From assembly GCA_965228165.1 (NCBI GenBank), contig CBDDHB010000003.1, positions 1,736,001-1,800,000 on the forward strand: DNA of 64,000 bases, written 5' to 3'. This stretch comes from Oleispirillum sp965228165 (lineage in GTDB: Bacteria > Pseudomonadota > Alphaproteobacteria > Rhodospirillales > Rhodospirillaceae). The number at the start of each line of letters is the position of its first letter. The first letter of the stretch is position 1. Shown here one piece after another: positions 53,258-60,941 of this stretch. The position numbers and the translations under genes are program-made. A model generated the notes under the pieces. That model was given only the letters and a program-made list of their open reading frames with translations. It did not search any database and had not been told where the DNA came from.

Positions 53258-53491
53258 TGTCCGGTTTCATTCCGGCTGCTGCTTGGAACCCCGCGCGAAC
53301 CCAACGTTTCCGAAGGACTCGACCGGGCAAGACACATCCCGCCGCGTCCTCATCTCGTCACCCTCGGGCTTGACCCGAGGGTCCACGCCTTGTTTTGTAA
53401 CCCGTTGGAAAAAATAACTCGTGGATGACCGGGACACGCCCGGTCATGACGGATGTGAATGCGGAACCGTCGGGCGAAAATAAACCGGACA
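53258..53491. repeat. Second intergenic repeat family, copy 2, with 10-bp inverted ends
   Basis: The 234-bp copy is bounded by TGTCCGGTTT (53258-53267) and its exact inverse AAACCGGACA (53482-53491). Inside it shares several blocks with 4515-4733, including GGGCTTGACCC, TTGTTTTGTAACCCGTTGGA and CTCGTGGATGACCGGGACAC. The ends suggest a small mobile or formerly mobile unit. No open frame of note. Confidence 0.72.
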
Positions 53492-53507
53492 GCCGTGGCC
53501 TTTTCCG

Positions 53508-54686
53508 TCATTGCACCGGGTTGCCCATGCGATCGACCGCGCCGCCGGGTCCGATCTCGATGCCGGGTTGCAGCAACGGCTCGCCGGATCTGGTGCGGCG
53601 TTCGGTCGGCGGCCTTTTCGCCAGTTGCGGCCAGTCGAGCCGGGGCACCCGCACCAGGGTCAACGGCCCAGCCATCACCGCGCCGTCGCGCAGGGACAGG
53701 GTCAGGTTGCCCGCGCCGGCGCGCGGCATCTGCCGCCCGATCACCAGGCGGGCCAGGGTGGCGTCGGCGGGGCGGATCAGGTTGGCTTCCTCCAGCACGT
53801 CGACCAGGGGGACGAAGCCCTCGACCCGCGCCACCAGCGAGGCGGCGGGCTGCAACGCCTCGTCCGTCGACAGGGTGCCGTACCCGGCGAGGGACGCCGC
53901 GCCCCAGCGCAGGGCGAGGCGTTCGATCGTCACCCGTCCGCCCGCGCCGCGCCAGCGGTCGAGGGCGTCGAAGGCTTCGCCGCCGCGCGCGATCGGCCCG
54001 CTCGCCTTCGCCGAGAGGTCGAGGATTTCCAGGTTCTGGCCGAGGGAATAGGCCAGATTGGCGGGCCAGCGCAGGTCGCGCGCCATCAGGTCGAGGCGCG
54101 CCGAAACCTCGGCGGGGGGAGAGGTCGGCGGCGCCAGGACGAAGGTTCCCCGCGCCTCGCCGATGCCGAGCGGCGTGGCGAAGTCGGCGCCCTTCCACGA
54201 GCCGGAAAACCGCGCGTCCTTCACCGACAGGGTGGCGGAACCGAAGCGCCCGTTGCCGTCGATCGTCAGGTCCAGACGGGCCGAGCCCTCGCTGTGAATC
54301 AGCCGTCCGACCGCGTCGGGGCGGGTGAGGCCGAGGTGCGCCCCCCTGGGCAGGTCGATGGTCAGCGATCGCGGCGAGAACACGCCGCCCCGGACGGTGA
54401 GTTCCGGGGCGTGCAGGGACCAGGTTTCGTCGGCGCCGCGCCGCAGATCGACGCGCACCGTCTTCAGGTCGATCTCCAGCGACAGGGGAAAGCCCCCGGT
54501 GCCGTCCAGGGTGTAGGCGACGGTGTGCCCCTCGGCGCGGCGGGCGGTCGCCCAGTCGGCGACGAAGGTCTTCACCTGACTGGCGTGATAGAACCAGAAC
54601 GCGGTGTAGGAGGCGGCGATGGTCGCCAGCAGCGCGGGCGCCGCCGTCATCGCCAGAAGCGGACCGAAACGCCCCAACCCCGCCAT
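53508..54686 (-). CDS. DUF2125 family protein
   Basis: This 392-residue protein has an N-terminal membrane anchor (residues 10-33, MTAAPALLATIAASYTAFWF) and a long beta-rich periplasmic body (FPLSLEIDLKTVRVDLRRGA, GNLTLSLRDGAVMAG) typical of DUF2125. The function is unknown; the fold resembles AsmA-like lipid-handling proteins. It stands between tyrC (convergent) and mbfA on the same strand, 18 bases apart. Confidence 0.88.
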   Translation of the reverse strand: MAGLGRFGPLLAMTAAPALLATIAASYTAFWFYHASQVKTFVADWATARRAEGHTVAYTLDGTGGFPLSLEIDLKTVRVDLRRGADETWSLHAPELTVRGGVFSPRSLTIDLPRGAHLGLTRPDAVGRLIHSEGSARLDLTIDGNGRFGSATLSVKDARFSGSWKGADFATPLGIGEARGTFVLAPPTSPPAEVSARLDLMARDLRWPANLAYSLGQNLEILDLSAKASGPIARGGEAFDALDRWRGAGGRVTIERLALRWGAASLAGYGTLSTDEALQPAASLVARVEGFVPLVDVLEEANLIRPADATLARLVIGRQMPRAGAGNLTLSLRDGAVMAGPLTLVRVPRLDWPQLAKRPPTERRTRSGEPLLQPGIEIGPGGAVDRMGNPVQ

Positions 54687-54704
54687 CCGCGCCTCCCCCG
54701 TCTT

Positions 54705-55682
54705 CTATGCGCTGCCGATCAGAATCCCCGCCGCGAAGACCAGCGCGCCGCCCAGAACCACCTGCAACGCGGCGCGCAGGAAGGGGGTGTCCATGTACTT
54801 TTTCTGAATCCAGGCAATCGCCCACAGCTCGCAGAAGACCAGGACGCAGGCGATGATCGTCGCCGTCCAGAAATGCGGGATGACATAGGGCAGGGCGTGC
54901 CCCAGGCCGCCCACCGTGGTCATCATCCCCGCCGAGATGCCGCGCTTGATCGGCGATCCGCGCCCGGAAATCGTGCCGTCGTCGGACGCGGCCTCGGTGA
55001 AGCCCATGGAAATCCCCGCGCCGACCGAGGCGGCGAGGCCGACCAGGAAGGTGGTCCAGGTGTCCTGGGTGGCGAAGGCGGTGGCGAAGATCGGCGCGAG
55101 GGTGGAGACCGAGCCGTCCATCAACCCGGCGAGGCCGGGCTGCACCCAGGTCAGCACGAACTGGCGGTGGGCGACCGCGTCTTCCTCGGAACGGACGCTC
55201 TCCGGCAGGTGCTTCTCCGCCAGGGTCTCGCTCAGCTTCATGTGCCCGGCCTCGGCGGAGGCGAGTTCGGAGAGCAGGCGGCGGGTGTCGGCGTCGGTGA
55301 CCCGCTGCGCCGCCTTGACGTAATAGGCGTGCGCCGCTTCCTCCATGCCGAGGATTTCCGACCGGATGCGGGCGATCCCCAGGTTCTCCACCAGCCAGGT
55401 GGGGGTGCGGGCGTAGAACCCGGCGACGTGCTCGCGGCGGATCAGCGGGATGGTCTCGCCGAAGCGGCGCTTGTGCAGATCGATCAGGCGGTTGTGGTGG
55501 CGCATTTCCTCCGCCGCCATCGCCGTCAGCATCTCGGCGGTGGCGGGGAACTCGCCGCGCACCCGCGCCGCATAGGTCTGATAGATGCGGGCGTCGTCTT
55601 CCTCGGCGGAAATCGCGAGCGCCAGGATTTCCTGTTCGCTCAGGTCCGTGAACTTCCGCCGTCCGCCGAAATTGCCGAGCAT
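54705..55682 (-). CDS. mbfA: Ferritin-VIT1 fusion iron exporter MbfA
   Basis: The first 165 residues are a ferritin-like four-helix domain with di-iron ligands (ISAEEDDARIYQTY, MAAEEMRHHNRLIDLH, LGMEEAAHAYYVKA, LASAEAGHMKLSE). The rest is a VIT1/CCC1 membrane domain with about five segments. This is the membrane-bound ferritin MbfA, which exports iron in rhizobia and relatives and protects against iron and peroxide. The ATG at 55682 has GGAGGAA upstream. It lies 139 bases after marR on the same strand. Confidence 0.93.
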   Translation of the reverse strand: MLGNFGGRRKFTDLSEQEILALAISAEEDDARIYQTYAARVRGEFPATAEMLTAMAAEEMRHHNRLIDLHKRRFGETIPLIRREHVAGFYARTPTWLVENLGIARIRSEILGMEEAAHAYYVKAAQRVTDADTRRLLSELASAEAGHMKLSETLAEKHLPESVRSEEDAVAHRQFVLTWVQPGLAGLMDGSVSTLAPIFATAFATQDTWTTFLVGLAASVGAGISMGFTEAASDDGTISGRGSPIKRGISAGMMTTVGGLGHALPYVIPHFWTATIIACVLVFCELWAIAWIQKKYMDTPFLRAALQVVLGGALVFAAGILIGSA

Positions 55683-55821
55683 TCCGTCCGTTCCTCCCTG
55701 GATGCGGGTTCCGCGCCGAGCCGGAAGGGTAGCGCGATTTTCCGCGCCGCGCAAAGGGTTGGAAACTATTCCCGTGGGAAGTCAAACGGCTCCGACCGGA
55801 GGCGGCGGCGCCTTCCGTCTC

Positions 55822-56292
55822 TCAATCCGTCAGCCGTTTTTCGAGGATGTCTCCGACCGAACGCAGGAGTTGCGATAGGATCTCGATCTGATCCGCCGGG
55901 AAGGCGCCGACGCACCGGCACAGACGTTCCATGTCCTTGCCGTGAACGCGTTCGTGGGCGCGATAGCCGTCCCATCCGGTCGGGGTGAGGGTGAGGCGCA
56001 ATTCCTTGTTGCTGCAAGGGGCCGGCGCTTTCTCGACGTAGCCCTTCTCCCGGAGCCGCTCGATGAGCTGCGACGCCGCGCTTTTGCTGACGCCGAAGCG
56101 GGCCGCCATCTCGGTCACGGTCGCGTCGGGGGTGTCCCCGATCGCCTGGATCATGTGGGCTTCCCGGGTGGTTATCGAGGTGTTCTCGTCGATTTCGATA
56201 GGCAGATTTTCGGAGCGGGCGAATTGATTCGCCACCCGCGCAAGTTCGTGGATGGTCTGTCGCGTCAGCTTGTCCTTGTCCTGCATACGCAT
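55822..56292 (-). CDS. MarR family transcriptional regulator
   Basis: This 156-residue dimeric winged-helix regulator carries TVTEMAARFGVSKSAASQLI as recognition helix-turn-helix and EKGYVEKAPAPCSNKELRLT as wing, with Cys in the wing as a possible sensor. It is divergent from the TonB receptor cassette across a palindrome of MarR type (56454-56476) and upstream of mbfA on its own strand. It most likely represses the cassette and perhaps itself. Confidence 0.92.
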   Translation of the reverse strand: MRMQDKDKLTRQTIHELARVANQFARSENLPIEIDENTSITTREAHMIQAIGDTPDATVTEMAARFGVSKSAASQLIERLREKGYVEKAPAPCSNKELRLTLTPTGWDGYRAHERVHGKDMERLCRCVGAFPADQIEILSQLLRSVGDILEKRLTD

Positions 56293-56435
56293 CCCCCCAA
56301 GGGGAGGATTCTTCCCCTTCGTTTCGCACCTACCATGTCATGGGGGAGGGGGCAAACGCAACCGGGGCGGGGGAAACCCGTGGTCCCCGCCGTTTTCAGC
56401 GGGGAATCGGGTCGCTGCGGCGCGTTTTTTTCTCG

Positions 56436-56476
56436 TTGACATGAATTCTGCTGTATGGTTAAGGTACTTAACTATA
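56436..56476 (+). promoter_or_regulatory. Promoter and MarR-type operator of the TonB receptor cassette
   Basis: A consensus -35 TTGACA (56436-56441) is followed by palindrome TATGGTTAAG-GTA-CTTAACTATA (56454-56476, arms matching 9 of 10). This covers the -10 position and the likely start of transcription. TTAAG/CTTAA half-sites are typical of MarR-family operators. Bound repressor would block this promoter. Confidence 0.7.
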
Positions 56477-56544
56477 CAGATACGATAGAACATAACACTC
56501 TGGGCGCGGTTTTGAACAGAGATGATTTTTCTGAAAAAGGGGAC

Positions 56545-58458
56545 ATGCGAACGTGGAGAACCGTGATGGCGTATAGGGGGCGGTTGTCGTGTGGGGCGGC
56601 CTTCGCCGCCTTGGTGTGCGCGTCTCCGGCCATGGCCGGAGACAAGGGCGGCGCGGAGAAGCTGGATGACATCGTCGTATCCGCGAACCGGACGGAAACG
56701 CCGATCCGGCAAACCGGGAGTTCCGTCACCGTAATCACCGCGGAAGAGATCGAGAAAAGCCAGTCGCTGATGGTCAGCGACCTGATCAGCCGTATCCCCG
56801 GCGTCGTCGGCATGGACTATCACGGCATCGGCAGCGGATCGTACACGGCGGCGACGATGCGTGGGGTTTCCTTCGACAAGGTGAAGATTCTGGTCGATGG
56901 CGTTCAGGTCAAATACCTGAGCAACTTTCTCGTCGAGGATGTCGAACGCATCGAAATCATCAAGGGCAACCAAAGCACCCTGTATGGCAGCGACGCCATG
57001 GGCGGGGTGATCGCGGTCACCACGAAAAGCGGCAAGAACAGCGACAGGCCGATCGGGGGCACCGCCTTCGCCGAGGTCGGTAGCGGTCATACCTACAAGA
57101 CGGGAACCAACCTTTTCGGTCGGTATGACGACGTCTATTACAGCCTCAACGTCACGCAGTACGACACCGACGGTTTCGATATGGCCGGTCATACCGGCGG
57201 GTCGAGCGAAAACGACGGCTACGAAAGCATCAGCGTGGATGCGCGAATCGGCGCGGACCTTGTCCGCGACGTCGGCGTGCTGGACAAGATGGCGGTCGAA
57301 TACGTCGTGCGATACATGGAATCGGATCTGGAATTCGACAATACGTCGACGACCGCGCCTCCGGTCGATAATCCGGCGTTCACGGCGAAAAACAACCCCT
57401 ATGCCCACCGGGTGACGGTCAAGGCCGACATGTTCGACGGCCTGTTGTCCAACGAGCTGTCCGGACAGCACTCCCTGGAGCGATGGACGCATGCCCAGGC
57501 GGGATACACGTTGCGCGGGGGACGGGAAACCACCGCGAAATACGAATACAAGGGGGTCCTGAAGCCGGTGGACAACCACACGGTGGTGTTCGGCGCCGAT
57601 TGCGAGAAGCTGAGCGCCTTGAACAGCCCCAGCACGGTGGCCAACCTTCAACGCAGCCAGCAGGGGTTCTATCAGAACTATCAACTGGAGGCGCTGGACA
57701 AATCCCTGACCTTGACCGGGGGACTGCGCTACGACAAGGCCGATTCCATCGATGGGCAAATGACCTATCGCTTCACCCTTGGCTACCTTTTCGACCAGAC
57801 CGGAACCCGCCTCCATACGAGCTATGGAACCGGCTTCAAGATCCCGACGGCCAGCCAGCTTCAGGGCGGATACAACAAGCTCTCGCCGGAAGAATCGCGC
57901 GGTTACGACCTGGGAGTGGAACAATCGTTCCTCGACGACCGGCTCGTGATCGACGTGACCGGCTTCAACACGCGCGCCAAGGACGAGATCGTCTACAAGG
58001 GATGGAACTCGACGACGGGGCGGTCGATCTACGAGAACGTATCGACGACCAGGAGCTTCGGCCTGGAAACCAGCCTGACGGCCGAGGTGTTGCCGGAAGT
58101 CTCGGCGACGGCAAATCATACTTACTTGGAATCGAAGGATATTTCCGCCGGACGGTCGATGACCTTGCGGCCGAAGCATGTCGGCAACCTGCAATTGAAC
58201 TATTCCCCCGGCGAGGTTCCCGGCCTGACGACGTGGCTGCGGGGGCATTTCAGGGGAGCCACCCTGGATTCCGACAGCTTCAGCAAGGACTACGTCGGCG
58301 GTTTCGCGGTTTACGACGTCGGATTCAATTACGATTGGGAGCATGGGGTCTCGTTCTACGGTCATGTCGATAACGTGCTGGATAAGCATTACGAAATCAG
58401 GTCGGGCTATGCCACGCGCGGGATCGAAGGAACCCTCGGCACGCGCATCAAGTTCTAG
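56545..58458 (+). CDS. TonB-dependent outer-membrane receptor, BtuB-like
   Basis: I choose the ATG at 56545 (AAGGGG before it); the earlier ATG at 56455 lies inside the operator. The 637 residues have a signal peptide ending SPAMA and a TonB-box-like DDIVVSANR. The plug domain contains QTGSSVTVITAEEIEKSQSL, VDGVQVKYLSNFLVEDVERI and GSDAMGGVIAVTT; a 22-strand barrel follows, ending GIEGTLGTRIKF. It resembles cobalamin/siderophore receptors. The methyltransferase and MFS genes follow in the same direction. The ligand is unknown. Confidence 0.92.
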   Translation: MRTWRTVMAYRGRLSCGAAFAALVCASPAMAGDKGGAEKLDDIVVSANRTETPIRQTGSSVTVITAEEIEKSQSLMVSDLISRIPGVVGMDYHGIGSGSYTAATMRGVSFDKVKILVDGVQVKYLSNFLVEDVERIEIIKGNQSTLYGSDAMGGVIAVTTKSGKNSDRPIGGTAFAEVGSGHTYKTGTNLFGRYDDVYYSLNVTQYDTDGFDMAGHTGGSSENDGYESISVDARIGADLVRDVGVLDKMAVEYVVRYMESDLEFDNTSTTAPPVDNPAFTAKNNPYAHRVTVKADMFDGLLSNELSGQHSLERWTHAQAGYTLRGGRETTAKYEYKGVLKPVDNHTVVFGADCEKLSALNSPSTVANLQRSQQGFYQNYQLEALDKSLTLTGGLRYDKADSIDGQMTYRFTLGYLFDQTGTRLHTSYGTGFKIPTASQLQGGYNKLSPEESRGYDLGVEQSFLDDRLVIDVTGFNTRAKDEIVYKGWNSTTGRSIYENVSTTRSFGLETSLTAEVLPEVSATANHTYLESKDISAGRSMTLRPKHVGNLQLNYSPGEVPGLTTWLRGHFRGATLDSDSFSKDYVGGFAVYDVGFNYDWEHGVSFYGHVDNVLDKHYEIRSGYATRGIEGTLGTRIKF

Positions 58459-58487
58459 AAAACAAAAGAGGTAAGGAGCTCCACGCG

Positions 58488-59532
58488 ATGAAGAAACGAC
58501 TTCCAGAACCCCGCGCTCTCTATGCGGAGGTTTCCGCGATGTCCTATGAGGCGGTGAAATGGGAACTGCTGAAGACCGCGATCGGTTTGAAGGTGTTCGA
58601 TCTTCTGCAAGATCCGGCGACATCCCGGGACGTCGCGGCAAGGCTGTCCACGCACGCCACCAACACCGAGTTTTTTCTTAAGGCCCTGTCTTCCCTCGGC
58701 TGGCTTTCCTTCGAGAAAGGAGCCTACCGGAACACCGCTCTCGCCGACCTGTATTTGGCGGACGGGAAGGACACGTCGATCGGGAGCTTCCTGCTGTTCA
58801 TGGGGGAATGGACGGGCGGACTGTTGAACGGCGGCCTGCTGGATCTGGTTCGCAACGGCCCCCGCGCCACCGGAGACATCGGCGGCGAGGAGGTCTGGGA
58901 ACACGGCGCCCGCGCGACGTTGAACTACAGCCGATGCGGCCGCGCGCAACGTCTTGCCCGGATCGTCGCCGACCTGCCGGAGTTTCCGGCCTTCTCCCGC
59001 ATGCTGGACATGGGGGTGGGGCCCGGCATCATGGGAATCGCCGTGGTGGCCGAGCATCCTACGCTGGAGGGGGTGTTGTTCGACAGGAAAGCCGTCGCCG
59101 GGGTGGCGGACGAGGTCATCCGCGAGTACGGCCTGGAGAAACGCGTCACCGTTCTGTGCGGCGACTATATGTGCGATCCGATCGGTCGGAATTACGATCT
59201 CGTGATGGCCAATTTCACCCTGAATTTCTATCGGGACCGCCTGGACGAGATCGTCTCGAAGGTTCATGACGCGCTCGATCCGGGGGGCGTGTTCCTGGTG
59301 ACGAACGATGCCCTCGACAAGGACAGGATCTTTCCGACGGACAGCCTGATGAGCTGGCTTCCCACCTGTTTGCAGAGGGACGGGATGATGTTCGACCCCG
59401 GAGAAATCGCGACCGCCATGTTGCGGGCGGGGTTCGTATCGACGCAAAGCCGGGTGGTGGACGATCCCGCGATGACGGGGGCATGGGCCGGCCGAGATCA
59501 TCGTCGCCAGAAAAGCGAGGACATCGCCGTAG
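58488..59532 (+). CDS. SAM-dependent O-methyltransferase (acetylserotonin-type), frameshift near 3' end
   Basis: The N-terminal dimerisation winged helix (AVKWELLKTAIGLKVFDLLQ, RLSTHATNTEFFLKALSSLG) is followed by a Rossmann domain with SAM motif RMLDMGVGPGIMGIAVV and VLCGDYMCDPIGRNYDLVMA. This is the HIOMT/COMT-like class. At a G5 run (59477-59481) the frame leaves the family; with four G it would end GPAEIIVARKARTSP and stop at TAG 59530-59532. As written, it runs on into the MFS gene to make 817 residues. The substrate may be the ligand handled by the receptor and exporter. Confidence 0.82.
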
Positions 59533-59708
59533 ACCCCCGGCCTCGCAAGGATGGCGGCGCGAGGGGAGGGCCGGAGGACGCCCGGCTTTTCCTTCTCCCG
59601 GCGGCGATTCCGGCCATCGGGCGCCATCCGGAGGCGGGCGCGGCGGAACCGCCCATGCGATGCCGCGCCTTGAAACGGCAGCCGCTTTCCATTGTTTCCG
59701 GGACATCG

Positions 59709-60941
59709 ATGATGCCGACCTTATCCGCCGCATCCCGTGGGGTCGCGGGAGTTCTGTTCGCCGCTCTCGTCGCCAATGCGGCGGGGCATTCCTTCGTTCT
59801 CGTGGTGATGCCGGGGCTGGCCCGCCGCCTGGGGTTTTCCGATCTTCAGACCGGGGTGATGATCGGCCTGTCCGCCCTTGTCGTGACCTTGACGGCGCCG
59901 GCATGGGGGCGGGTCGGCGATCGCGCCGGTCGTCGCCGCCCCTTCATCGCCGCGCTTGTCGGCGGGGCGGCCTTCCTTGGCTTCGCCGCTTTTCTGGTGT
60001 CCTTGCGGTTGCGGCAGGGGATCGACGCGCGGACGGCCTTCATCCTGCTGTTCGCCGCGCGGGTTTTGCAATCGTGTCTTGCCGGAGGACTGGTTCCCGC
60101 GACGCAGGCGATCGTGGCGGACATTACCGCCGCCGACCGACGCGCGGGTGGTCTGGGGGTGATGGGGGCGGCATTCGGCATCGGTTCGATTCTGGGCGGC
60201 GTGATCGCATGGCGTCTGGCCGCAGACGCGCCGGTTCCCGCCTTGGCGCTTCTGGCCGCCGTCATCGCCGTCGCGGCGGCGGTCTCGGCGGTTTTGTTGC
60301 CGGAAACCCGCGACGGCGCGTCCGCGGCGTCCGGAATGGGAATCGGTCTGGCGCGAACGATCTTTCGCTATTTGGCGGTGACTTTGCTCTCCACCGCCAC
60401 CTATGCCACCCTGCAGCAGGTGACGGTGTTGCGCCTCGAGGACGGTTTCCGACTTGCCCATGACGTGGCGATGCGCACCGGAAGCGCGGTGATGATGACG
60501 TCCATGGCGGCGATGGTGCTTGGGTTGCTTTTTCTGGTCCCCCTTCTCCCGTGGCCGCCACGAAGGCTCTGTCTGAGCGGCGCGGCGGGGGCGGCGGCCA
60601 GTCTTCTCGTCGCCGCGATGACGACGGCGTTGCCGGTGTTGTTCGCCGCCATGGCGGGTTTCGGCTTGTTTCTGAGCCCGCTGACGCCGGACAATGCCGC
60701 GCAGATCAGCCTGCGCGCGCCGGGGGCTCAGGCCTCGGCCGGCGGGATCAACGCCGTCGCCAAAGGGCTTGGCATGGCCGTCGGTCCGATCGCCGGGGCC
60801 GCATTGCATCAGATCTCGCCACGAGCCCCGTACATCGCGGCGGCCCTGGCCTTGCTTTGCTGCGCCGCGATGATCTGGCCCGCATCCGAGCCTCGTGCGG
60901 ACCGACCGGCGCGTTCAGGCGGTCAGCCGCAGGTGGAATAG
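59709..60941 (+). CDS. MFS transporter
   Basis: About 410 residues with twelve predicted membrane segments. The loop motif GRVGDRAGRRRPFIAALVGG after segment 2 is the MFS signature, and PETRDGASAASG marks the central loop. Likely start ATG 59709 or 59712; the frame is continuous with the upstream methyltransferase only because of the one-base change there. It resembles drug/siderophore efflux proteins. Its 3' end overlaps nrdJ by 19 bases. Confidence 0.88.
   Translation: MMPTLSAASRGVAGVLFAALVANAAGHSFVLVVMPGLARRLGFSDLQTGVMIGLSALVVTLTAPAWGRVGDRAGRRRPFIAALVGGAAFLGFAAFLVSLRLRQGIDARTAFILLFAARVLQSCLAGGLVPATQAIVADITAADRRAGGLGVMGAAFGIGSILGGVIAWRLAADAPVPALALLAAVIAVAAAVSAVLLPETRDGASAASGMGIGLARTIFRYLAVTLLSTATYATLQQVTVLRLEDGFRLAHDVAMRTGSAVMMTSMAAMVLGLLFLVPLLPWPPRRLCLSGAAGAAASLLVAAMTTALPVLFAAMAGFGLFLSPLTPDNAAQISLRAPGAQASAGGINAVAKGLGMAVGPIAGAALHQISPRAPYIAAALALLCCAAMIWPASEPRADRPARSGGQPQVE

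Noticed and set aside
56455..56544. Upstream ATG of the TonB receptor gene
   Set aside because: It lies inside the promoter/operator palindrome; the ATG at 56545 has a better ribosome site and gives a normal signal peptide.
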